In this document: in pieces, positions 8,599 through 16,881 of the stretch
How the letters are laid out: each line of letters starts with the position of its first letter
How positions within the stretch are numbered: the stretch's first letter is position 1
NCBI GenBank assembly: GCA_964348275.1
Contig: CAYGBT010000002.1
Coordinates: forward strand, 1 to 64,000
Direction: 5' to 3'
Origin: CSP1-5 sp964348275
GTDB lineage: Bacteria > Methylomirabilota > Methylomirabilia > Methylomirabilales > CSP1-5
Length of the DNA stretch: 64,000 nt
Notes under the pieces: generated by a model
What the model was told of the DNA's origin: nothing
The model's input: the letters and a program-made list of their open reading frames with translations, nothing else
Databases searched by the model: none
Made by a program: the position numbers and the translations under genes

Positions 8599-9717
8599 AT
8601 GAAGATTGGGATCACCTGCTATCCTACTTATGGTGGAAGTGGTGCCGTCGCCGCGGAACTGGGGATCCAGCTTGGCCAACGGGGACACCAGGTCCACTTT
8701 ATAAGCTACGCTCCTCCCTTTCGCCTTCCCACCTTCCAACAAAACCTCTTTTTCCACCAGGTCGAGACGATGTCCTATCCTCTATTCGATTACACGCCGT
8801 ACACGATCACTCTCGCAGCCAAGATGGCGGATGTGGTGCTCGCGGAAGGGGTGGACCTGCTCCACGTCCACTATGCCATCCCGCACGCGGTCTCGGCTTT
8901 CTTGGCCCGGGAGGCGGTGGCAGGCCGACTGAAGGTCCTGACCACGCTTCACGGGACCGATATCACGTTGGTGGGAACCGATCCGTCCCTCCGCCCGATC
9001 ACCCGGCTTGCCATTAACATGAGCGACCGGGTCACCGCCGTCTCATCCTATCTGGAACAGACGACCCGTGAGACCTTCGAGCCCAGCCGCCCCGTCCGAA
9101 TGATTCCCAACTTCGTTGACAGCTCCCGATTCCATCCGGGGCAAGAGGAGGAGGTCCGAAGCCGTTTTGCTCGTCCAGGAGAGCCCATTCTGCTACACCT
9201 GAGCAACTTTCGCCCTGTCAAGCGGGTCACTGACGTCATCCGAATCTTCGCCAGGGTCCGGCAGGAGATTCCGGCTAAGCTCCTCATGGTCGGGGACGGT
9301 GTCGAGCGCCCCACGGCCCAGCACCTGGTCAGAGAGCTGAACATCGAGAAGGAGGTCCGCTTTCTGAGTCGCCAAGAAGATATCCCTAGCCTGATGAAGG
9401 TCGCCGATCTGTTCTTGCTCCCAAGCGAACTCGAGTCTTTCGGGTTGGCCGCGCTCGAGGCGATGAGCTGCGGTGTCCCGGTAATCGCCAGTCGCGTGGG
9501 CGGCCTTCCCGAAGTGATTGATGATGGCATGAATGGACTGTTGTATCCCGTGGGGTATGTCGAGGGAATGGCCCAGGGAGCCCTTCAGGTTCTCACGGAC
9601 GACACAGTACACCGTCGGATGGCACACGCGGCCCGTCAGCGAGTCCTCGACCACTTCGACGCCCCCTTGATCGTCCCGCAGTACGAGGCCCTCTACGAGG
9701 AGCTTCGCGAATCCTAG
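8599..9717 (+). CDS. bshA: N-acetyl-alpha-D-glucosaminyl L-malate synthase BshA
   Basis: A GT4 glycosyltransferase of 372 residues that makes GlcNAc-malate, the first step of bacillithiol synthesis. The N-terminal MKIGITCYPTYGGSGAVAAE, the TLHGTDITLVG acceptor-site region and the GT4 donor motif LPSELESFGLAALEAMSCG (E-x7-E) all match BshA. The cytoplasmic product would be deacetylated by BshB, which is not in the window, and completed by BshC, encoded just upstream. The stop codon TAG (9715-9717) is formed by the CTAG terminus of a MITE-like element. Confidence 0.92.
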   Translation: MKIGITCYPTYGGSGAVAAELGIQLGQRGHQVHFISYAPPFRLPTFQQNLFFHQVETMSYPLFDYTPYTITLAAKMADVVLAEGVDLLHVHYAIPHAVSAFLAREAVAGRLKVLTTLHGTDITLVGTDPSLRPITRLAINMSDRVTAVSSYLEQTTRETFEPSRPVRMIPNFVDSSRFHPGQEEEVRSRFARPGEPILLHLSNFRPVKRVTDVIRIFARVRQEIPAKLLMVGDGVERPTAQHLVRELNIEKEVRFLSRQEDIPSLMKVADLFLLPSELESFGLAALEAMSCGVPVIASRVGGLPEVIDDGMNGLLYPVGYVEGMAQGALQVLTDDTVHRRMAHAARQRVLDHFDAPLIVPQYEALYEELRES

Positions 9718-9820
9718 TGCCGTTCCAACTTAATGAGCCGATTTGATGGGCGTGCCTTGTTGCAATAATCGTGAGCTTCTGTAGCGGGAAAGTTGTCACA
9801 AATAGTTGGAACGGCACTAG
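9714..9820 (+). mobile_element. MITE-like inverted-repeat element, copy A
   Basis: A 107-bp segment bounded by CTAG on both sides. Terminal inverted repeats are TGCCGTTCCAACT (9718-9730) and AGTTGGAACGGCA (9804-9816). CTAG would be the target duplication, matching the YTAR preference of IS5-group elements. It shares ends and interior stretches (TGAGCCGA, GAAAGTT) with copy B at 20026-20129 in reverse orientation. No coding capacity. Confidence 0.8.
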
Positions 9821-9939
9821 ACTTTGGCGATGCGCTGGCCCAGGACGCCCAGCAGGTAGCCGCACTACGACAACGGGCGCGACAATCGACCGCGCGCTCA
9901 AAACATCCAAAAACCCATCCCCGTGAAGAGGAGGTTACG

Positions 9940-10353
9940 ATGAGAAGCCAGCCCCAGAGTCTATATCGGAGCATCGCCCTGAACCTTCTGCGGATCATGA
10001 GTGGCTTTCTCTTCATGCCCCATGGGGCCCAGAAACTGTTCGGACTCTTTGGCGGATTCGGGGGACAACCGGGAGCGACAGCACCACTCTTCTCCCTCAC
10101 GGGTCTTGCGGGATTCTTGGAGTTTTTCGGGGGATTGGCCATCTTCCTCGGGCTCCTCACCCGCCCGGTGGCTTTCATCTTATCGGGGCACATGGCCGCG
10201 GCGTATTTCATGGCGCATGTCTCCAGGGGCTTCTGGCCACTGCTGAATCGGGGTGAGCTAGCAGCGCTCTATTCCTTCGTGTTTCTCTTCCTCGCGGCTG
10301 CGGGTGGAGGAGACTTCAGTGTCGACGGGCTGCTCAAGAAGCGAATAAGGTGA
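9940..10353 (+). CDS. DoxX family membrane protein
   Basis: 137 residues with four hydrophobic helices, starting MRSQPQSLYRSIALNLLRIM. FMPHGAQKLFGLFGG and GFLEFFGGLAIFLGLLTRPVA are typical DoxX/DoxD-type motifs. Family members are small inner-membrane proteins linked to quinone or thiosulfate metabolism or oxidative stress; the role here is unknown. The ATG at 9940 follows a strong GAAGAGGAGGT site, so the longer open frame from 9793, which runs out of the MITE, is not the gene. Confidence 0.85.
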   Translation: MRSQPQSLYRSIALNLLRIMSGFLFMPHGAQKLFGLFGGFGGQPGATAPLFSLTGLAGFLEFFGGLAIFLGLLTRPVAFILSGHMAAAYFMAHVSRGFWPLLNRGELAALYSFVFLFLAAAGGGDFSVDGLLKKRIR

Positions 10354-10737
10354 GAGGTTACGGTAAACATGGTTCGCTTTCACCACCCGTATTTTGAGTC
10401 CTTCGGCCGGCTTCATGCCACAAGACGTCTCCTGACGCAACACCCGAAAGGCGAATCATAATCGTACACTCCTGCCTAATAGCCGTACACTCCTGGCTAA
10501 TCGCGTCCAGGCCGGTATCTTCAAGCCCCTATTCGAAAAGGAATCGATTAAGAACAGGGCGATCGATTGCGCCTGCTAGTCCTGGCCCTGCCACTCAACG
10601 TCAACAGCACCCTCCAGAAATGAAACCTGATCCCTTAATTTGTTGAATGTATTCATTTTTGGCACACGCATTGCAACTCTCGACCGCCCGGGACGAGACC
10701 TCAATTGAAAGCTCGGTCTCATTCCCTGGATAGACAA
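10354..10737. other. intergenic region with a tandem repeat
   Basis: About 380 bp between doxX and the protease gene. It holds a 21-bp tandem duplication at 10463-10504 and turns AT-richer towards the protease gene. No ORF or RNA is recognised. Confidence 0.4.
10463..10504. repeat. 2 x 21-bp tandem repeat
   Basis: CGTACACTCCTGCCTAATAGC followed directly by a copy differing at three or fewer positions. The arrangement resembles the 19-bp tandem repeats at 52221-52258 and the multiple short repeats at ends of IS21-type elements. No transposase is nearby, so it may be an IS remnant. Confidence 0.55.
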
Positions 10738-12201
10738 ATGAGTCGGCAACGAACAATTATCCTCTGCACTCTGGTATTTCTCTGCTCTCAAGCCAGTATT
10801 GTCTCTGCCAACAATTGGCCGCAGACGATTGAGCGGTTGAAGCCAACCGTCATCAATCTCGAAGTGACCACCCAAGTTAACATAGGGTTAGATAGACCAG
10901 GTACGCGGCATGGAACGGGTTTTATTGTCGACGCAAAGCGTGGAATCATTGCTACCAACCGACACCTCACCTCTATGAGTCCCGCCCACATAAAGATTAC
11001 CTTCATCGATGGAAGCTCAACTGAAGGAAAACTCCTCTACTACGATTATTATCACGATTTTGCCTTTATCCGATTCGACCCATCGTCGGTCGCCCTTGAC
11101 TTGAAAGCGGCCACACTGGGCTCCTCACTTGATTTGAAACCGCAACAAACGGTTCTGCTCATCGGTAATAATGAAAGAGAGGAATATTCCGTCAAAATCG
11201 GCATGGTAGTCAATTCGACCGTGGATAAAGGCGACCGTCATTCATCCACTATCCGCACAAGTTTTGATAGAACAGGCGGTTCAAGTGGCTCCCCCGTTTT
11301 TAATGAAAGTGGAGAAGTGATAGGCATCCATTTTGCCGGCACGGACACGTCAAGTTTCGAACTGCCTATCGAATATCTCATAGATTCCGTCCAAACGATC
11401 CAGAATGGTAAATTACCCCAGCGCGGGGATATTGGAGTCGAACTCGGCTACGTGAATCTTGATGATGCAATCAAGCACGTGGGCATTACTGACCACTACC
11501 GAAATCTGTATAAGCGGAAGTTTCATGGGTCGACAAAAGTAATCCAAATCGAGAGAGTCATTCCTACCTCACCGGCCCACAACGTGCTGAGGCCAGGGGA
11601 TATTATATGGTCGGTTGGAGATCAGCTTATAGGCGACAACCTGTACCTGTTTGATAAACTCATTGATCAACATGTAAATCGTACGGTCAAGTTTACGGTG
11701 CTGAGGCGAAAAGAGGAGGTCGTTGTTGCGCTTCCGGTGCTAGATCTCGAAGAGCAAAAACCCAAAAAATTCGTGTGGTTTGGCGGGGGGACGTTTCAAA
11801 CCATCACGGCCGAATTCAGAAGAAGGCTTCATTATGGCGGCGACGGTGTATTTATGAACAGCGTGCGGATCGGAAGCGCATTTTCTCCGTTAGGTGTCTA
11901 CGACGAAAAGCATCCTACTGCGAGACGCGTAATAATCAAAGAGCTGGATGGAAAAGAAATTCGAGACTTGGACGATTTTATCAAGGCAGCACGCGGGATC
12001 ACTCACGGAACGTATACGACCGTCATCTATCAGGACCTATTTGATGTCAACACAGGTCCGAAAGTAAAGTACACCTCGTTTGATCTCATGCTGAGTGAAC
12101 TGAGGATCTTTCACTTAAACGACGACACGGGAAATTGGGAAGAGGCGAAAACCGGACCATCAGGATTTTTCAGCGTATCAAGGGAGCCTCTGGCGCACTA
12201 G
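10738..12201 (+). CDS. secreted trypsin-like serine protease with PDZ domain
   Basis: A 487-residue protein with a signal peptide (cleavage near IVSANN) and an S1C/HtrA-type protease domain. The apparent triad is His76 (ATNRHL), Asp107 (YHDFAF) and Ser183 (GGSSGSP). A PDZ-like domain follows (about 285-340, with NVLRPGDIIWSVGD), then a second possible PDZ-like region near 385-455. The layout recalls Nma111/DegP-like proteases with extra PDZ units. The GSSGSP motif replaces the usual GNSGGP. ATG 10738 is preferred over TTG 10705 because it begins the signal peptide. The gene is visibly AT-richer than its neighbours and sits after a tandem repeat, which suggests transfer. Confidence 0.82.
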   Translation: MSRQRTIILCTLVFLCSQASIVSANNWPQTIERLKPTVINLEVTTQVNIGLDRPGTRHGTGFIVDAKRGIIATNRHLTSMSPAHIKITFIDGSSTEGKLLYYDYYHDFAFIRFDPSSVALDLKAATLGSSLDLKPQQTVLLIGNNEREEYSVKIGMVVNSTVDKGDRHSSTIRTSFDRTGGSSGSPVFNESGEVIGIHFAGTDTSSFELPIEYLIDSVQTIQNGKLPQRGDIGVELGYVNLDDAIKHVGITDHYRNLYKRKFHGSTKVIQIERVIPTSPAHNVLRPGDIIWSVGDQLIGDNLYLFDKLIDQHVNRTVKFTVLRRKEEVVVALPVLDLEEQKPKKFVWFGGGTFQTITAEFRRRLHYGGDGVFMNSVRIGSAFSPLGVYDEKHPTARRVIIKELDGKEIRDLDDFIKAARGITHGTYTTVIYQDLFDVNTGPKVKYTSFDLMLSELRIFHLNDDTGNWEEAKTGPSGFFSVSREPLAH

Positions 12202-12216
12202 ACGATCGGCAAATGA

Positions 12217-12246
12217 AAAAGGGGAGGGCCTTCGCCCTCCCCCTTC
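12217..12246. terminator. bidirectional intrinsic terminator
   Basis: GGGGAGGGC and its complement GCCCTCCCC form a tight GC hairpin flanked by an A-run on the left and CCTTC on the right. It lies between the convergent protease gene and the small secreted-protein gene and can serve both. Confidence 0.7.
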
Positions 12247-12264
12247 AGGATGAGCCGGTTACCA

Positions 12265-12540
12265 CTACTTTGGCATGGTCTTCGGCGTTCCGACCTTCAC
12301 TCCGAGTTTCTCCAGCCCTGCCGTCAGCTTGTCAGTCGCCTCCTCGTTCTTGCCTTCCTTGATCAGCGTGTCTCCTTCACTGCAAAGGGTCGCAGCCTCC
12401 TCGTTTGGATTCTTCTTTAGGGCCTCCTGGCACTGCTTGGAGAGCTCCGCAGCCTGCTGCCCCCCGCCAGCCCACGCAGCAGAAGTTATTACAAAGCTCA
12501 CGGTAGTCGCTAACAGGATTGGAAGCACTAACTTTTTCAT
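12265..12540 (-). CDS. small secreted protein of unknown function
   Basis: 91 residues with a clear signal peptide (MKKLVLPILLATTVSFVIT, cleavage near AWAGG) and a helical, charged mature part with two cysteines (SKQCQEALKKN and EAATLCSEGD). That part resembles one and a half TPR-like helices. The ATG follows AAGGAGCTC. It is monocistronic, ending at a shared terminator. Function unknown; a periplasmic helper or metal/stress protein is possible. Confidence 0.72.
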   Translation of the reverse strand: MKKLVLPILLATTVSFVITSAAWAGGGQQAAELSKQCQEALKKNPNEEAATLCSEGDTLIKEGKNEEATDKLTAGLEKLGVKVGTPKTMPK

Positions 12541-13135
12541 TTCGAGCTCCTTTCATGATTCAAGGACCAGCGTTTCTCTCCTCCACTTCTGAAATTTGCA
12601 ACACACTTTTCTTACATCCTCACCCCCTTTCCGAGGAGGCGGCTTGCAAGGCAGGGTCATGGCCTCGAAGCACTTATTTGCTGACCAGAAGTAATCTCCC
12701 CTGGCCAGGCCTCCGGGAGCCACGCGGGCTCTATAATCCGTGGGGATACTGACGCCCGTCCCGCTGGCCATAGGATAGGCCGGCTCGACTTCGTGGTCTG
12801 CCTCTACTTTCTCTCAAAGCTCAAAAGGGCAACCTCCGTGCCAGACTCCGAGAAGGCTCAATGCTCGCAAGGGCGATCCCTCTGATCTGCAAAGCTTTAT
12901 TTCGCAATCCTCAGCAAGAGCATGAAAGGCGGAGGCGGGCGTACCGCTGTCGAGATAGTAAGGTTTACACAGTGAGAAATGTAAAAGTTACAGTTCCTCG
13001 CGTGGGCCACTGGGTAAACTTCACGAGGAAATGTAATCGAGATAAAGCGAGTGGGGGAAAAGTGATCTTAGGCGACAGGGGGATCCTGCCGCGTGCGGAT
13101 CAGAAAGGAGCGACCTGCTCCTCGGTAGGCTCCGC
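12541..13135. other. intergenic region upstream of the small secreted gene
   Basis: About 595 bp with no convincing gene. It holds a palindrome TGTAAAAGTTACA (12980-12992) and next to it an inverted repeat TTCCTCG (12994-13000)/CGAGGAA (13024-13030), which could be an operator or a 3' structure of the radical SAM transcript. A 149-codon plus-strand frame at 12861-13310 runs antisense into the radical SAM gene and is not supported. Confidence 0.4.
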
Positions 13136-14509
13136 TCAACAATACCACGGTTCGGTGAGGTACGGGATAGTGGCCCGAGCCGGCCCCTGGGCCGCAGGCG
13201 GCAGAGGGCGACCAGAGCCCCTCGAGGCTTTTTCGGCGAGCAACCAGACGTGTGAAAAGATCTCACGCCGGCCATTTCCGCGTCCTGTAGCCTCCTCGAC
13301 AAGCGCCTGAATCTCTGCCTGCAGCTGGTCAACCCTCGGATCGGCATGCTGCCAGGGGTAAACCAGGGCAGCCTCATCAAACGGCCCGACCATCTGTTGT
13401 ATCTCAGGCACCTCGAGCAGTCGGGAACCCGCCGGAATCAACAGCCGCATTGCAAGCTGTATCGACGCAACATGGTCGATCAGATCCAGCTCCGCCAAAA
13501 GCGACAACAAGTCCTGGTACCCTTCGATCGAGATCCAGGGGGTAAACGCCACAAAGGTCGGATTAAGGGTCACCCCAGCCTCGCGGCAGAGGCGAACAAC
13601 CTGGAGAAAGTCCTCTCGTGTATGGCCCTTGTCCAGAACGGCAAGAACGCGATCGTCGATCGATTCCACCGCACTGGTGACAAACAGACACCCGGTCTCG
13701 CTCAACGTCCTGAGGTGCTCCGCATACTTCAGAAGATGCTCGATCTTGATGGTCACATCATAGGTCAGGTCGGGGTATTCCTGGTGCAGGGCACGCACCA
13801 GCGCCAGGGAATGCCCGACCCCATTGAAAAAGTCGGCGTCACCAAAGGTTATGTGCTCCGCCCCGGCCGCAACCTGGTGCCTGATGTCTTCCAAGGCCAC
13901 ATCCCGCTGCACGATCCGGAATTGCCCCTGATAGACCGGGACCACCGGGCAGTGCCGACACCAGTGTTTGCAGCCCCGACTGGCCTCCGTATATCCCACG
14001 GTTCGACTCTGCCCATTTCCGAGTTCGAGACGCGCATACTTCGACAGGGCACCAAGGTCGCTCCGGTCCGGGACCAGAAACCGTTGCTTGGCGAGCAAAA
14101 CGACGGGCTCCGGTTGCCCCCGCGGTGCGGCCATCCGGGGGGCGACCATCAGCCGTTTAACGAGACTCACCAGTCCCGCTTCGAACTCCCCTCCCAGGAT
14201 GGTGTGTGCCCCCAGCTTGCGGAGGAAGGGTTCATTCATCGAAGCGTACAAACCGTAAAAACAGAGATGGACATGCGGATTGAGGGCTTTGACTCGTTTG
14301 ATAACCCGCATGGCGATCCGCGTCGCCGTATGCATGGGTAGGTAAAAGGCGACGATCTCGGCAGCACGAATTGCCTCCTCGCTCATGGGCTCTACGGCGA
14401 GGTCGAGGCAGGTCACTTTGGCGCCGGCCTGACGGAGCCAGGCGGCGGGTGAGGCGAGCCCAAAGGGCTGCCGACCCAGTTCATATGTGGAGATCAGCAC
14501 GACATGCAT
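13136..14509 (-). CDS. B12-binding/radical SAM protein
   Basis: About 457 residues starting MHVVLISTYELG. The N-terminal 130 residues look like a cobalamin-binding-type Rossmann domain (LASPAAWLRQAGAKVTCLDL), though the DxHxxG signature is not seen. The radical SAM Cys cluster is at residues 180-187 (GCKHWCRHCPV, CxxxCxxC), followed by GDADFFNG and an Elp3/MiaB-like barrel. The reaction is unknown. The longer frame from 14578 is rejected because the first 23 residues do not look like protein. It is downstream of nfuA on the same strand with an approximately 100-bp gap, so an Fe-S-related pairing is possible. Confidence 0.85.
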   Translation of the reverse strand: MHVVLISTYELGRQPFGLASPAAWLRQAGAKVTCLDLAVEPMSEEAIRAAEIVAFYLPMHTATRIAMRVIKRVKALNPHVHLCFYGLYASMNEPFLRKLGAHTILGGEFEAGLVSLVKRLMVAPRMAAPRGQPEPVVLLAKQRFLVPDRSDLGALSKYARLELGNGQSRTVGYTEASRGCKHWCRHCPVVPVYQGQFRIVQRDVALEDIRHQVAAGAEHITFGDADFFNGVGHSLALVRALHQEYPDLTYDVTIKIEHLLKYAEHLRTLSETGCLFVTSAVESIDDRVLAVLDKGHTREDFLQVVRLCREAGVTLNPTFVAFTPWISIEGYQDLLSLLAELDLIDHVASIQLAMRLLIPAGSRLLEVPEIQQMVGPFDEAALVYPWQHADPRVDQLQAEIQALVEEATGRGNGRREIFSHVWLLAEKASRGSGRPLPPAAQGPARATIPYLTEPWYC

Positions 14510-14606
14510 CACACGCTCGTTCTGACAGGTAGGACGGTCGAATGGAAAAAGCCCTCCCCGACGTTCAACAAGGGGCAAGGACCCCTTAGCAGAACTGCTC
14601 TAGACG

Positions 14607-15200
14607 TTACGCAAAGGGAGAGGGCCCACCCTTGGAGGGCTGGTAATAGGGATTCTGGCCCGCAGCGTGATCGGTCGTGTCGATGATCTGGCGGATCCCG
14701 GGGACCGCCTCCTTGATCATCACTTCGATTCCTTGCTTCAGGGTTACATCAGCCATCCCGCAACCCTGGCAACCACCGCCGAGGGCGATGTAGGCGATGT
14801 CATCCCTTACGTCGAGGAGCGCGACGAACCCGCCGTGCATGGCCACGCCCGGATTGATCTGGGTATCGATCACATCCTGAACGGCCTGCGCCTTGGGGTC
14901 GGTCCAAAGAGGATTTGGGTTCTCGATCTTGAAGCCGCTTTCGTATATCCCATCGACGAAATCGACCGTCGCGCCCTGCAAGCTCGGCGCGCTCTCGGCA
15001 TCGACAACCACCTGGAAACCCCCAGCATCAAATACCGAGTCCGCTGGCTCTATCTCTTCCTTTTCCACAAACTGGAGCTCATACCGGAAACCGCCAGGTC
15101 CGCGCCCCTTAACCGCCAAGCGGAGCGCAAGATCCTCCTGCTCCTCAGCCTCCATAAGCCCCAAAATTTTATTCTTCGCCGTCTCTGTGATCGTGACCAT
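14607..15200 (-). CDS. nfuA: NfuA-like Fe-S carrier protein
   Basis: 197 residues with two domains: an N-terminal HesB/IscA-like domain (about 1-95) with no cysteines at all, and a C-terminal NifU-like domain (about 105-185) with the cluster-binding Cys144 and Cys147 in GGGCQGCGMADVTLKQG. This architecture is that of NfuA, a cytoplasmic carrier that delivers 4Fe-4S clusters to client enzymes. A degenerate A-type domain is normal for the family. The neighbouring radical SAM protein would be a plausible client. Confidence 0.88.
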   Translation of the reverse strand: MVTITETAKNKILGLMEAEEQEDLALRLAVKGRGPGGFRYELQFVEKEEIEPADSVFDAGGFQVVVDAESAPSLQGATVDFVDGIYESGFKIENPNPLWTDPKAQAVQDVIDTQINPGVAMHGGFVALLDVRDDIAYIALGGGCQGCGMADVTLKQGIEVMIKEAVPGIRQIIDTTDHAAGQNPYYQPSKGGPSPFA

Positions 15201-15336
15201 TGATTCCTCCGTATCGGGCTCAGCACCCTGGTTGGTTCACATCCAGCTCTCGTCTCCTGACGATCAGAACCTCGGATCGAACGCACCCTACGAGGGCTTT
15301 CGATCTCCCCGCGGCTCAGACTTTAATGTGTCGCCA

Positions 15337-16656
15337 TTATAATCGTAGTCTTAACTGTTGGTGACTGTCAACCCGAAGGTTCACGCCGGGAACACCCTCC
15401 TCCGCCCCGGCACTCCCAGGGGGTGGGGCGATGAGGAACACGAGCCGATCATGTGCCTCGCGCAGGGCTGCCTCGACGCGTTCCGGGGTGTTGTCGCGCG
15501 CAAAGATGAATCCCAGGTACCGTCCCCCTTCCGGCAGAGGGACGACTTCCTGCCCCACGGGGATGGTGAGCCTGAGCTCCTCGACCCCTGAAACCTGCTG
15601 AGCTTCGTCCTGGCCCCGGACCTCAATCAGGGTCCCCGCCCACGGGATCGGGATCATCATCACCCCGGCAGCCTGCCGCTCCCGCTCGAACGATTCCACC
15701 CCCAGCCCCAACGCGTGCCGGAGAATCAGTTCCTCCAGCGAGATGCCCTCTCCAAAGCGCAGCGCGCGGGAGCAGAGCCCCCCGATGGAGCGGGGCGCAA
15801 TTTCAAGGATCCACGAACCCTGCTCGTTGATCCTGAACTCCGCATGGACAGGCCCATGCTGGAGCCCGAGCACACTGACCGCATGCTCCGTGCAGGCGAC
15901 AATGGACTGCTGGACCGGAGCGGGAAGACGCGAGGGGGTGACGTAGATTGTTTCTTCAAAGAAGGGACCCTCCAGGGGATCTGGCTTGTCAAAGAGAGCC
16001 AGCACCCTGAGTTTGCCATTGGAGAGGACTCCCTCGAGTGCCACCTCTGCACCCGGGATAAAACCCTCCACCAGGACCTGCTGTGCCAACACGCCTCCCT
16101 GAGCCGCCACCTCTGGCCGGCGCAATATGGCAGCCACCCATTGGAATGCGGCGACGAACTGGACTGGATCGTTGGCGCGGATGACCCCGCGACTCGCGGA
16201 GAGAAACAGGGGTTTTACCACACAGGGAAAGTTCACCCGGCCAGCCACATCTTCAGGATCATCATCAATGGAGAAACTCGCGAAGCTCGGCGAGGGGACG
16301 CCATGCGCCGCCAGGATTTCTCGCATGCTGTGCTTGCTTCTGACGCCGCCAACCGCATCCGGAGAATTGTGGGGCAATCCCAGAGCCGCCGCTGCGACGG
16401 CGGCGAGTATCGCGCCGTCGTCATCGGCGGAGACCACGGCGCTAATGGGATACTGCTTGGCGAATTCGACAATGGCACGCGAGGATTCCTCCGGAGACAA
16501 GAAGTCGAGGGTGAGGTGACCACCCGGATTGGCCGTAGCCAGGGCCTGCGTACGGTCGGATCCGACTATCACAGGCACCCCAAGCCGCCGCGCTGCTTCG
16601 AGGAACGCACCGGCCTTGTACGTCGTTGTCGTCATCAAGAGCAACACGCGATCCAT
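15337..16656 (-). CDS. ATP-grasp domain carboxylate ligase, specificity unknown
   Basis: 439 residues with the biotin-carboxylase-like ATP-grasp layout. The pre-ATP-grasp Rossmann domain (1-105) is followed by the ATP-binding core with PCVVKPLFLSASRGVIRAND and VLVEGFIPGAEVALEGVLSN. The Mg-binding region is HAEFRINEQGSWILEIAPRS. Such enzymes join a carboxylate to an amine or thiol. There is no pathway context, since the next genes on the strand are nfuA and the CoA-transferase. DUF-like amino-acid ligase activity is possible. Confidence 0.8.
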   Translation of the reverse strand: MDRVLLLMTTTTYKAGAFLEAARRLGVPVIVGSDRTQALATANPGGHLTLDFLSPEESSRAIVEFAKQYPISAVVSADDDGAILAAVAAAALGLPHNSPDAVGGVRSKHSMREILAAHGVPSPSFASFSIDDDPEDVAGRVNFPCVVKPLFLSASRGVIRANDPVQFVAAFQWVAAILRRPEVAAQGGVLAQQVLVEGFIPGAEVALEGVLSNGKLRVLALFDKPDPLEGPFFEETIYVTPSRLPAPVQQSIVACTEHAVSVLGLQHGPVHAEFRINEQGSWILEIAPRSIGGLCSRALRFGEGISLEELILRHALGLGVESFERERQAAGVMMIPIPWAGTLIEVRGQDEAQQVSGVEELRLTIPVGQEVVPLPEGGRYLGFIFARDNTPERVEAALREAHDRLVFLIAPPPGSAGAEEGVPGVNLRVDSHQQLRLRL

Positions 16657-16716
16657 CGACCGACTTCGCCCCTCCTCCCTTACCTTAGCACCGGTTTCCC
16701 CACGTTGCCAAGCCGC

Positions 16717-16866
16717 CAGCCATCAGCAATCAGCAGGGCAACCGCTCTCAGCAGTCAGCGATCAGCCAGTGGCAGCAACCTTCCAGGCTTCTGGCCTTCC
16801 CGCTTCCCAGCCTCTTAGCATGCGAGCTATCCCCGTTGCGAAGTGCTGACCGCTGACAGCTGACTG
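16717..16866. repeat. 7-bp-period repeats in inverted arms (CAGCNNT / CTGACNG)
   Basis: Left arm cagccat, cagcaat, cagcagg (16717-16737) and tcagcag, tcagcga, tcagcca (16748-16768). Right arm ctgaccg, ctgacag, ctgactg (16846-16866), roughly complementary to the left, so the spacer could fold into a long imperfect hairpin between the ATP-grasp and CoA-transferase genes. Confidence 0.65.
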
Positions 16867-16881
16867 CTTCCTCAGCTGATC

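Noticed and set aside
12861..13310. 149-codon plus-strand frame
   Set aside because: Runs antisense into the radical SAM gene and has no protein-like pattern or ribosome site.
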